Source: Oscillospiraceae bacterium (GTDB lineage Bacteria; Bacillota; Clostridia; Oscillospirales; Acutalibacteraceae). From it: a stretch of DNA of 64,000 bases. Of this stretch, positions 1-8,345 are shown piece by piece (within the stretch, counting starts at the first letter, position 1; each line of letters starts with the position of its first letter). Both the position numbers and the translations under genes were made by a program. Location of the stretch: positions 1 to 64,000 of the forward strand of contig JAIRXU010000025.1 in assembly GCA_031268095.1 (NCBI GenBank), written 5' to 3'. The notes under the pieces were generated by a model. The model did no database searches and was not told where the DNA came from. It saw only the letters and a program-made list of their open reading frames with translations.

Positions 1-45
1 ATCCGATATGTCGTGCCGATGATAGTCCGCTTGCTTTGTCTCCAT
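1..45 (-). CDS. IS5-family-like transposase, N-terminus only (truncated by window edge)
   Basis: Reverse complement of 1-45 reads METKQADYHRHDISD, which matches the start of IS5/IS427-type transposases (DYHRHDISD..W); preceded by a GGGGAGG-type RBS (about 53-59) and an AT-rich promoter region. Confidence 0.6.
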   Translation of the reverse strand, partial: METKQADYHRHDISD

Positions 46-390
46 AAGAAAACCTCCCCGTTTTCTTATATTATAGCACATCTGCTCCCTCTTGTCAACT
101 CGTGTAGACAGCGCCTAATTATACTTGACAATCGAACGGACGCATGATATAATGCATGACGTACAGAGGTCGATTGCGCTGGCCCGTCAGATGGCACAGA
201 CGGGCCGAGACCTTCTTCTGCGGGAGACCGAACGGAAGACCCATGCTATTCTATTGGCTGCCGCCAAGGAATGCGCCGCTGCGAGCGTAACTGATGCAAC
301 TGCACACCGACATAGAATGGGAGCGCGATTTAGGCAATCCCAAAAATTGTTTGCCCGTTTCCGCTTAGACCATTGCCGAAAAATAAACAC

Positions 391-467
391 GCGCCCGTAG
401 CTCAGTAGGATAGAGCGTCAGCCTCCTAAGCCGAAGGCCCCCAGTTCGAGCCTGGGCGGGCGTGCCA
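391..467 (+). tRNA. tRNA-Arg (anticodon CCT)
   Basis: Cloverleaf: acceptor GCGCCCG/CGGGCGT, D-arm GCTC..GAGC, anticodon loop CTCCTAA, T-arm CCCAG-TTCGAGC-CTGGG, encoded CCA. Confidence 0.9.
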
Positions 468-875
468 AATCGCCGTAAATCAAGGGAACCATGCAATAAT
501 GATGTATGCCGATACGTGTTATTGCAAAACAATCGACAACGGAGCGATGGCTTCGTTGCCGGTTGTTTTATTTGGCAGGAAGCATGAGCATATACCACGC
601 CGCCGCTTTGAGCTTACTTTCGCCAACTTTACTTTTTCCTATGGGGCATGGCAGCCGTGCTCGATTGCCAGTCGGGAAAACAGCCGCTCGCCAAAGAAAA
701 AATCGGAGATTAGTGGATATGAGGCCTCCGCCTGTTTGTCAAGGTGCGGGGATGTCTTCGATAAGCATAATGACGGCTATTCTTGGAAAATTCACACTTC
801 GTCCTAGAAAAATTCACATTTTTATAGTATGCTGGATCAACGTAAAAGATTATCAGGGAATAGGAGGTTATACCA

Positions 876-1283
876 ATGAAAAAATGGGTGACAGAAGATT
901 GGGAATTTGAATTAACTGTCATAGACGGGCAAGCTGGACACTGCAGACTTGGTATAGAAAAAGGGGATAAATTCATTTTTCAATACGAGTGTCCCGTCGG
1001 CATTTGTTCCAAATTAATGGCAAGACAACTATATGCATTGTGCGAAGTGATTCGGTACGGTGGCGATTTTACATACAGCCGCAGCCAACTGCGGCGGCTT
1101 CGGCGGTCTGATGGCGCAGCTATTCGGTTCGGCAGCGACTTTACATACAGAGCCAGCAAGGGAAAATACGAATTGGATTTGCCATGTCCCGATGGCCGCA
1201 TTCAGTTTCATCTGAAAGCATACCCCATAAATCGCGATGAAACTGGAAAGCCTAAGCCTAACAACCCAAGACCGGAAAATTAA
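876..1283 (+). CDS. TIGR04076-like small protein carrying an in-frame repeat insertion
   Basis: MKKWVTEDWEFELTV...HCRLGIEKGDKFIFQYECPVGIC...DLPCPDGRIQFHLKAYPINRD resembles the TIGR04076-type family; RBS taggagg upstream; GGDFTY/GSDFTY duplicated. Confidence 0.6.
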   Translation: MKKWVTEDWEFELTVIDGQAGHCRLGIEKGDKFIFQYECPVGICSKLMARQLYALCEVIRYGGDFTYSRSQLRRLRRSDGAAIRFGSDFTYRASKGKYELDLPCPDGRIQFHLKAYPINRDETGKPKPNNPRPEN

Positions 1284-1289
1284 AACGAG

Positions 1290-1640
1290 GCGGGAACACG
1301 GGGGACGCTTCACCCGCTTCATGTAAGCATGTGACCCGCTCTGGCAGTTCGCGCACGATTCGGCGCACGTCTTCGCCTTTGTAGTCTGGATTCCACAGGA
1401 ATTCCCCGGTTCAGCAGATTTTGCTGGTGATCCGAGGCCAGCGAGAGTTTTTGCAGCAGCGCCCGGTAGGCCGCGTCGCGCACCGAAATGTCCGCGCAGG
1501 GCGGGGTCGTGCACCACCAAGTGGTACTCATTGCCGGCAGAGGATTTGTATTCCAGCACGGTTTTGCCGCCGGTTTGCCCCACCGCGCCCAAGGTGGGGT
1601 GAAAAGCTACTGAGGGTAACTCGGCAAGAACAAAACCGGC
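1290..1640 (-). pseudogene. Frameshifted gene remnant of unknown function
   Basis: Protein-like stretches in three consecutive minus-strand frames: GGKTVLEYKSSAGNEYHLVVHDPAL, then ADISVRDAAYRALLQKLSLASDHQQNL, then WNPDYKGEDVRRIVRELPERVTCLH. Confidence 0.45.
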
Positions 1641-1685
1641 CTTTCCCATAATCTTCGGTGAATTGCGGGAAAGGCTGGTTTTTTC
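1633..1685 (+). terminator. Rho-independent terminator-like hairpin
   Basis: AACCGGCCTTTCCC ... GGGAAAGGCTGGTT followed by TTTTTCT. Confidence 0.6.
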
Positions 1686-1797
1686 TATTTTTCGCGGCCT
1701 TGAGAACCAGAAATAGCGCTATTTTTCAAGAAATTGTTGGACATATCGCGCAAAATCTTTCATAATAAAGGGATCATAAATTTAAAGGAGTAAATCG

Positions 1798-2733
1798 ATG
1801 AAAAATCAGGACGTAAGCACCTTCCGCGAGCAATACCTAGCCTGCTGCCAAAACCAGAAGCGGCTAAGCGGCAAAACCATCAAGGCATACCGCATTGACC
1901 TGGCGCAATTTTTTGCGTTTGTCTCCGAGCAATCAGAACCGCTGGGCCGCGCGTCGGTGCAAGCCTACATTGCCCAACTGCACCAACGTTTTCAGCCCAA
2001 ATCGGCCAAGCGCAAAACGGCCAGCCTCAAGGCGTTTTTCGCTTGGCTGGAGTACGAAGAGTTGTTGGTTGACAACCCTTTCCAAAAGATCCGCACCAAA
2101 TTCAAGGAACCGTTTTGCCTGCCACGCACAATTCCGTTGGAACATATTCAGCGCATGCTCAATGCGGCATATGAAGCACTACGGGCGCAGAAACTTAGCG
2201 CTTTCCATCGCGGAACTTTACTGCGGGAAGCCACCGTCATGGAACTGCTGTTCGCCACTGGTATGCGTGTTTCGGAGTTGTGTACGCTGCGGCGTGAAGA
2301 TGTGGATTTGCGTGAGGGTGTCATTAAAATCCATGGCAAGGGAGCGAAGGAGCGGTTAATCCAAGTCGGGAATCCGGAGGTTTTGGCGTGCCTGCAAAGC
2401 TATCGCAGCGCTTTCGAGGAGGAGATCAAAAAAACAGATTACTTCTTTATCAACCGCCTTGGCAACCAACTGGCTGAGCAGTCGGTACGTGCCATGCTAA
2501 AAAAATATGCCGCCGCCTGCGGCCTTTCCGCCAACATCACACCCCACATGTTCCGGCACTCTTTCGCCACGCTTTTGCTGGAGGAGGACGTCGATATCCG
2601 CTATATTCAAAGCATGCTTGGGCACAGTTCCATTACCACCACCCAAATATATACCCATGTGGCCGCGAAGAAGCAGAAAGATATTTTAACGCAACGGCAC
2701 CCAAGAAATCGACTGGCGGTGAACACCCGATAA
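1798..2733 (+). CDS. Tyrosine recombinase (XerC/XerD-like integrase)
   Basis: SAM-like N-terminal core plus GMRVSELCTLR, HMFRHSFATLLLE, LGHSSITTTQIYTHV (R-H-x-x-R-H-Y catalytic signature); AAAGGAG RBS. Confidence 0.92.
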   Translation: MKNQDVSTFREQYLACCQNQKRLSGKTIKAYRIDLAQFFAFVSEQSEPLGRASVQAYIAQLHQRFQPKSAKRKTASLKAFFAWLEYEELLVDNPFQKIRTKFKEPFCLPRTIPLEHIQRMLNAAYEALRAQKLSAFHRGTLLREATVMELLFATGMRVSELCTLRREDVDLREGVIKIHGKGAKERLIQVGNPEVLACLQSYRSAFEEEIKKTDYFFINRLGNQLAEQSVRAMLKKYAAACGLSANITPHMFRHSFATLLLEEDVDIRYIQSMLGHSSITTTQIYTHVAAKKQKDILTQRHPRNRLAVNTR

Positions 2734-2762
2734 TAGGTAGTTATCTGGCTAGGGGTTGGAGG
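2722..2762 (+). repeat. Left arm of perfect 41-bp inverted repeat (candidate recombination site)
   Basis: AACACCCGATAATAGGTAGTTATCTGGCTAGGGGTTGGAGG; exact reverse complement at 7750-7790; overlaps the integrase stop codon. Confidence 0.95.
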
Positions 2763-2771
2763 GTTACTACT

Positions 2772-4433
2772 ATGCAGATCTCTCTAGGCATTCATGTTGG
2801 ACATGATCGCGGGGCATGTATCATTAAAGATCAAAAGGTCGTTGGCGCGACCGCTCAAGAACGGTTAGATCGAAAAAAGTATTCGACCTCGCCCAGTTTA
2901 CCTTACGTTGCCATCGACAAGCTTTTGCATTTCTGCAACATAGGAATGTCAGACGTTTCATGCATTGGTTTATCTTATGACGGTATTGAAGGGACGTCCT
3001 TTTTAGATCTGTATCAACGCGAGTTTTTTGCTCATTACAATTGTGAATATATCCCCTTTTATGCTGTCTGCCATCATGATGCCCACGCATATTCCGCCTT
3101 TTTTTCTTCTGGTTTTTCCGACAGTCTTGTCTTTGTTGCAGATGGCGGAGGTGATTACATTGGCGGTATGCAAGAAGCCGAGTCGTTATATTTTGGGAAA
3201 AATGGACGCGTCCAATGTGTCGAAAAAAGATTGCAAAATCCGCCAGTACGGAGGATAGGCGACAGGGTCAACTATATACTTCCTAATATGCCATTTGTCA
3301 TAAGGAACGCGGAAATCAGTCTTGGCCGGAAATATGAACAAGTAACACATCTGCTTAATTTCGGTTGGGGTGAGGCGGGAAAAACGATGGGAATCGCATC
3401 TTATGGTAACCCATATGTTGATTTTAAACCGCCGGAATGCCGTGGTCTGGATTTCAGTTTAAAGTATGCAGACCTGTTGGGTCAAGTTTTTTCGAAATTC
3501 TTCTTTTCCGGCAAGTCCTTTGCAGAATTTATTGAAGAGGAAAACAAAAACATCGCGGCAACTGCACAGCATTTAGTAGAAGAAACTATTGTTTCCCTCA
3601 TAAATGGCTTTTTTGAAAAATACCCCTGCCGAAACCTTTGTCTGGCCGGCGGGCTTTTCCTTAACTGTCTGACCAACCAAAAGGTGGTGGACAAATGCTT
3701 TCCGGAAAAAATATTTATCTTTCCTGCGGCCGGGGATGATGGGCAAGCCATCGGATGTGCATATTACGCATACTCTTATCACTTTGGCCAAAAGGGCGCT
3801 TTTGAAATACAGCTACCCTATTTGGGCATTGACTACCCTGAATGTGAAATCCGCAAAGTGTTGGACGAAAAAAATCTGACTTATGAGGTTCATGATGACA
3901 ATGCGCTGGCAGCATTGGTTGCGGAATATATATCTCAGGATAAAATCGTAGCGCTTCATCGCGGGCGCACGGAAATCGGCCCCCGGGCCTTGTGCCACCG
4001 CAGTATACTTGCCAACCCAACGAACCCAGACATGAAAGATATCCTCAATCATCGCGTAAAGCACCGGGAGTCATTCCGTCCTTTTGCGCCAACGGTTACA
4101 CAAGAGGATCAGTATACATACTTTGATTTGCAGTGTTCATCCGATTACATGCTTTTCGCCGCAAAAGTTAAGCCGGCTTATCAACAAGCATTACCGGCAA
4201 TCACACACGTGGATGGAACTGCCCGAGTCCAAGCAATATCCAAGCGCAGCGACGCCTTCATCCATTGTGTTTTGGAGGGGCTGAAACAAAGAACAGGGTT
4301 TCCTATCGTACTCAATACTTCATTTAATGTTGCGGGGCAGCCCATCGTGGAATCCCCTATGGATGCGGTGCAAACGTTTTTAGTCACCGATATTGATATT
4401 CTTGTGATTGGCAACTGCCTGGTTGCGAAATAA
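2772..4433 (+). CDS. Carbamoyltransferase, NodU/TobZ family
   Basis: MQISLGIHVGHDRGACIIKDQKVVGATAQERLDRKKY... LCLAGGLFLNCLTNQKV... HRGRTEIGPRALCHRSILANP... RESFRPFAPTV... FPIVLNTSFNVAGQPIVESPMDAVQTF: hallmark motifs of NodU-type carbamoyltransferases. Confidence 0.9.
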   Translation: MQISLGIHVGHDRGACIIKDQKVVGATAQERLDRKKYSTSPSLPYVAIDKLLHFCNIGMSDVSCIGLSYDGIEGTSFLDLYQREFFAHYNCEYIPFYAVCHHDAHAYSAFFSSGFSDSLVFVADGGGDYIGGMQEAESLYFGKNGRVQCVEKRLQNPPVRRIGDRVNYILPNMPFVIRNAEISLGRKYEQVTHLLNFGWGEAGKTMGIASYGNPYVDFKPPECRGLDFSLKYADLLGQVFSKFFFSGKSFAEFIEEENKNIAATAQHLVEETIVSLINGFFEKYPCRNLCLAGGLFLNCLTNQKVVDKCFPEKIFIFPAAGDDGQAIGCAYYAYSYHFGQKGAFEIQLPYLGIDYPECEIRKVLDEKNLTYEVHDDNALAALVAEYISQDKIVALHRGRTEIGPRALCHRSILANPTNPDMKDILNHRVKHRESFRPFAPTVTQEDQYTYFDLQCSSDYMLFAAKVKPAYQQALPAITHVDGTARVQAISKRSDAFIHCVLEGLKQRTGFPIVLNTSFNVAGQPIVESPMDAVQTFLVTDIDILVIGNCLVAK

Positions 4434-4441
4434 AACGGGGG

Positions 4442-6901
4442 TTATGATAGTACAATAAAAAACTTTGTGCGGTCATCCCGTAAAAAAACGGAGGAAGGTT
4501 GATTCGAAAATAGGACCTCTCTTTTTTCCGCCTTTGCATATTTCTGCTTCAGTTCTTCCGTGGAATTTGAGCAAATAAAGCCACAGCTTGGTTTCGCGCA
4601 GTTGAAATCACAAGGGGAGGTGTTTCCCAAATACGTGATCTGAGACATTTTTTCGTAAAATCGATTTTCAAAACTAAAGTCACGCAGGAAAAAACCATAG
4701 TTGCTCAAAGCCAAAACGTTGCCATAACATAAATCATAATTCCCGAGGAAGAGCAGATTTTGTCTCGTCAGCAATGCGTATACAGTTTCGAAGTTCCGCA
4801 ATATTTCATCGGGACTCAAATTCTGACGAATTTGAATGATCCCTTGTAAATTGTAGAACTGCCAGATATAAGTAGGTATTCCAAACCGAATGCTGAAGTC
4901 AATCCCTTTCGAGATGATTTCCAGCGAAAGGCCGTACTCCTCGGAAGGGGCGTACGTTTTGAAATAGCAGACCGCTAATAGCATATAGGCCCGGATAATG
5001 GAAGAAGCGTAGCTGTTATTGACTGCCATACGAAGCAGTCTCGCCGCCTCCTCGGTTGTCCGTGCCCAGTCGCATTGGGGATTATGCAACGCTTCAAGCA
5101 TATGCAGCGAAAGCAGCGCGGAACAGCGTATCCGTTCAGAAGAACCATCCCGCAAAAGTTCTATCAGTTCATGCAAGCTGTTTTTTGCTCGTGCAAAATT
5201 ATTGTAGAAGTAAACCTTGCTGGAAGTTAGGTGAGAAATCGCGAGCAAGTTTTTATCTTCAAGCCTGCTGGCTACTTGATATGAAAGCTGGTTGTAGTGC
5301 CCGGCAATATGTTGGGAATTATATTTTATATAGATTCCGGATAGACGGTCAAACATATCAAACACGGTCTTATCGTCATATTCGCGAGGATTCAGCAACC
5401 ATCCTGCCTGGATATTGTGCAAAACAAGTTCGGCATCGCGCAATTGCCCGGCGTTAATAAAGCTGTGTGCTTTTTGCTCAAGGATGGTGTGCTGGATTTC
5501 CTGATCTTCTGATAGTATCGCTGTTGTTTGCAATAACGCTAATGCGTTGTCGCAATCCTGAATCGCTTGGACAGGCGTGAAATAGTGCAGCGCAATGTAA
5601 ATTTTCGCAAGAATTACTTTTTTCAGTAATTCCTTTTGTGCCTTTTTCCTAGAGTACAGCAAGAAAATAATATCAAGATAGCCGTAAATTTCAATATCAA
5701 TATCAAAAGAAGAACAATTGGGGATTGAACGCAGAGTATTTACAGTTTCCGCAAAACAATCGATGGCCATGGGAAAATTTTTATTCCAATAGGCCAATTT
5801 CCCCTTTTCCACTTGGTTGGCCTCGGACAAAAAGTAATCTGCATTAGAAAAAAGCAATGCGGCTAGAATGCGCTGCAACTTTTTTTGTTTTTCCAAACGC
5901 TTTCGGAAAAACAAATACATACTTTCATGGATGAACATGACAGAGTGGTGGTCACCATACCGAATAAATCGATGTTTTAGCAGCAGAGTAAAAAGGGGCA
6001 TTCTTTCATCAAAAAAACGAAAAACCAAGCTGGTAGGCAACTTGCCGTCAAAAAAGCTGAGAATTGATAAAAAGTCGCACATGTCGGCACTGTCTTCCAA
6101 GCTTAGGAGATAATCCAGCCTTTTCTGGTAAATCTCATGTACGCCATCAGGCAGGTAGCGTTTCACGCTGAATGTGCTGACGTTTGTGATGCCGACAGTG
6201 CTTCGATTGACGATGACGGCAAGATTAGTTTCAAGCATGTATTCAATGAATTGAACAATATAGAGTGGGTTGTTCTGGCTCATGGAGCAAATCTTTTCCA
6301 GCACAATGCCCGGCACCCCGTGGATCAAAGCGCAGACAAAGCGTTCGGTTTCTTTTGGGGTAAAGCCTTGTAGCTGCCATCCACGGACACATTCGTTTTC
6401 GATGCACCATTGAGCGAAAGAAAAAAAGTGGGAGTCGCCCGCACTATAGTCAGTGCGTCCACAAAGAATGATTGTAACCGGTGCCGCGACACCAATCAAA
6501 CTTTGCAATTCCTCAAAGAAATCCTTTGTGGCATTGTGACAGTCATCAATTAGCAAAACCGCACGCCGGTAATCATTATGGCAGTTTTGCAGCATGGCAG
6601 GCAAGGATGGATTCGCAAGAGGGGCGGTCAAATAGTTTTTCTTCCTTAAAAAGTTTTCGATTTCATCGGTTGCCGTTTTTTTCTTGCTTCCGATTGTAAC
6701 TACCCCAAAATCATAATCCTGATAGTTCATTTGCTTGCGGATTTCTTGAAAAACACGCGTCTTCCCAATTCCAGCTTCACCCCCAAATATAGTGAAGCTG
6801 GAATTCTTTCGCAGTCTTAATTTTTTCGATAAAATCAAAAACACACTTCGTATGATTTTCTCCAACGAAGGGCGGTTCAAATGTGCAGGCAAAATCATCA
6901 C
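4442..6901 (-). CDS. STAND-type NTPase with helical/TPR-like C-terminal region and terminal Cys cluster
   Basis: Walker A GGEAGIGKTR, Walker B AVLLIDDCHN, TPR/helical C-terminal half, terminal CDFNCAKPSCGFIC. Confidence 0.7.
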   Translation of the reverse strand: MMILPAHLNRPSLEKIIRSVFLILSKKLRLRKNSSFTIFGGEAGIGKTRVFQEIRKQMNYQDYDFGVVTIGSKKKTATDEIENFLRKKNYLTAPLANPSLPAMLQNCHNDYRRAVLLIDDCHNATKDFFEELQSLIGVAAPVTIILCGRTDYSAGDSHFFSFAQWCIENECVRGWQLQGFTPKETERFVCALIHGVPGIVLEKICSMSQNNPLYIVQFIEYMLETNLAVIVNRSTVGITNVSTFSVKRYLPDGVHEIYQKRLDYLLSLEDSADMCDFLSILSFFDGKLPTSLVFRFFDERMPLFTLLLKHRFIRYGDHHSVMFIHESMYLFFRKRLEKQKKLQRILAALLFSNADYFLSEANQVEKGKLAYWNKNFPMAIDCFAETVNTLRSIPNCSSFDIDIEIYGYLDIIFLLYSRKKAQKELLKKVILAKIYIALHYFTPVQAIQDCDNALALLQTTAILSEDQEIQHTILEQKAHSFINAGQLRDAELVLHNIQAGWLLNPREYDDKTVFDMFDRLSGIYIKYNSQHIAGHYNQLSYQVASRLEDKNLLAISHLTSSKVYFYNNFARAKNSLHELIELLRDGSSERIRCSALLSLHMLEALHNPQCDWARTTEEAARLLRMAVNNSYASSIIRAYMLLAVCYFKTYAPSEEYGLSLEIISKGIDFSIRFGIPTYIWQFYNLQGIIQIRQNLSPDEILRNFETVYALLTRQNLLFLGNYDLCYGNVLALSNYGFFLRDFSFENRFYEKMSQITYLGNTSPCDFNCAKPSCGFICSNSTEELKQKYAKAEKREVLFSNQPSSVFLRDDRTKFFIVLS

Positions 6902-7715
6902 CTCGAATCAACACTTGCGTTTCCGCGACTCCTAGCCTGATACTAAAAAGCAAATCATCAATTCCGTCAGAAAAGGCGCGAATGATGTCAATTTTTTTTG
7001 CGCACCCGCCATTTGGATCTACAACAAAAGTAAGCTCAGTCTCGCCTGCCTGCCAATTGCGATCCGTTAGTAACCGCAGTGTAATGAGTTTTTCCGTAGC
7101 CGCATAGTTCCGGAATACCATAAATAGGCTGTAAACTCTTTTTCCGTCGTTTTCATCCATGAAGCTCTGGTATTCAGCTTGAGAATCCGGCATATTTTCA
7201 AGGCTGATGCCGTTCCCAATTTGACTGCCGTATTCTCGCATTGATTTAGCCAAGATATACTGGTCAATCAAAATAAACGTAATGCCTTGTTCACTCAGTT
7301 CATTGGAAACGGCGTAATAAGTGTGTGGGCCTATGCCAGTATTTGTTATTAGCACAAAATAGTCTATGCCAGCGGATTTGACCCTCGTTGCGTTCTCCAT
7401 TATTTTTCCATAGCGAATCCTGCCATGGTCAGAGCTTTTGCACTCAATGAAGATTTTTATCCGCTGCTTCCCACGCCGCCTGAAATGGCAACCAAATAGA
7501 TTCCTTAAATCAATCGGCGACTCAATTATAAAGTCCTTGCCGTCATCCCTGAAAAGCGAAGTTGATCGCAATGTAACTCCCTTTGCAAAATAAGGCTTCA
7601 ATTGGGCAGTTAAGAGCGGATGAATGGCTTCTTCGAAGCCTTTTCCCAAATTTTCACCTAAACGCCACTCTTGCAAGGGTACCGCTTTTCCTATAGGGTG
7701 AATAGTACCGATCAT
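6777..7715 (-). CDS. PD-(D/E)XK/restriction-endonuclease-like protein, probable N-terminal part of the STAND protein
   Basis: GKDFIIES...IKIFIECKSSDHGRIRYGKIMENATRVKSAGIDYFVLITNTGI...GITFILIDQYIL (D...ExK pattern); C-terminus FVGENHTKCVFDFIEKI resembles the FVGRE start of STAND domains; overlaps the ATPase ORF by 125 bp. Confidence 0.6.
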   Translation of the reverse strand: MIGTIHPIGKAVPLQEWRLGENLGKGFEEAIHPLLTAQLKPYFAKGVTLRSTSLFRDDGKDFIIESPIDLRNLFGCHFRRRGKQRIKIFIECKSSDHGRIRYGKIMENATRVKSAGIDYFVLITNTGIGPHTYYAVSNELSEQGITFILIDQYILAKSMREYGSQIGNGISLENMPDSQAEYQSFMDENDGKRVYSLFMVFRNYAATEKLITLRLLTDRNWQAGETELTFVVDPNGGCAKKIDIIRAFSDGIDDLLFSIRLGVAETQVLIRGDDFACTFEPPFVGENHTKCVFDFIEKIKTAKEFQLHYIWG

Positions 7716-7749
7716 AACCGATCTCCGTCCTTTGGCATTGCGTTTTTTG

Positions 7750-7790
7750 CCTCCAACCCCTAGCCAGATAACTACCTATTATCGGGTGTT
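7750..7790 (-). repeat. Right arm of perfect 41-bp inverted repeat
   Basis: CCTCCAACCCCTAGCCAGATAACTACCTATTATCGGGTGTT, exact reverse complement of 2722-2762. Confidence 0.95.
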
Positions 7791-8016
7791 AAGGATAGTA
7801 TACCAAAAGACAAGCCAAAATACAAGAGATATTTGGCGGATTTGGGAATTATTTTTGGCGGTAGTTGCGCAGCCCTTCTGCTTCCTTTCCAGCCCCAAAT
7901 TCAAATGCCACCGAAAATCAGTTGGCATCTAAGCATGAAATGTGCCATACTGGTATCCTCCGAAAGGTGCCCCCATTCATCGCGCCGACTAAACCATCCA
8001 CAATCCTCAAAACGGG

Positions 8017-8345
8017 ATGAAGTCCAATCTAAGGAACAGCAACGGAGGGATGGCGTACTTTCCATTTTTTACGAACACTTGCTTCAGGCGGCCAAGCAAA
8101 CCTGCCGCAGCCTGGAGTCCGTTGGCCGCGAAGCGGTCCGCCTGGGAATCTTCGGGGTGGAACTGGACCGGCGGGAGCGGAAGCCGGGCGTGGATTCGTT
8201 TTTGCGGGCCACTGGCCTGTGCGGCTGGTTCGATTTTGCCCATGGCGCGGACGCCGCCGAGGCCTTTCTGTTGGTTGACACAGCCTGCCGCTTGGAGGCG
8301 CACAATGTGCTGATCGTTCCCGGCCTTTTTCCGCCCGGGCGATGA
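8017..8345 (+). pseudogene. Sugar phosphate isomerase/epimerase-like TIM-barrel fragment
   Basis: SLESVGREAVRLGIFGVELDRR...GLCGWFDFAHGADAAEAFLLVDTACRLEAHNVLIVPGLFPPGR in the 7833-8345 frame; ends abruptly. Confidence 0.4.

Noticed and set aside
125-807. Short ORFs around the tRNA (125-400, 365-598, 499-807, 506-910)
   Set aside because: They overlap the tRNA or each other, have no domain similarity and no good RBS.
2772-4433. HypF hydrogenase maturation protein
   Set aside because: Lacks the N-terminal acylphosphatase and zinc-finger domains; N-terminus starts with the NodU/TobZ-type GIHVGHDRGACI motif.
4442-7715. LuxR/MalT-type transcription factor
   Set aside because: Has a STAND core but no C-terminal LuxR helix-turn-helix was visible; the N-terminal nuclease-like domain points elsewhere.
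2722-7790. Interpretation of the 41-bp repeats as ends of a DDE transposon
   Set aside because: No transposase inside the repeats; the left repeat overlaps the stop codon of an adjacent tyrosine recombinase, which better fits site-specific inversion. Kept as an alternative to test.
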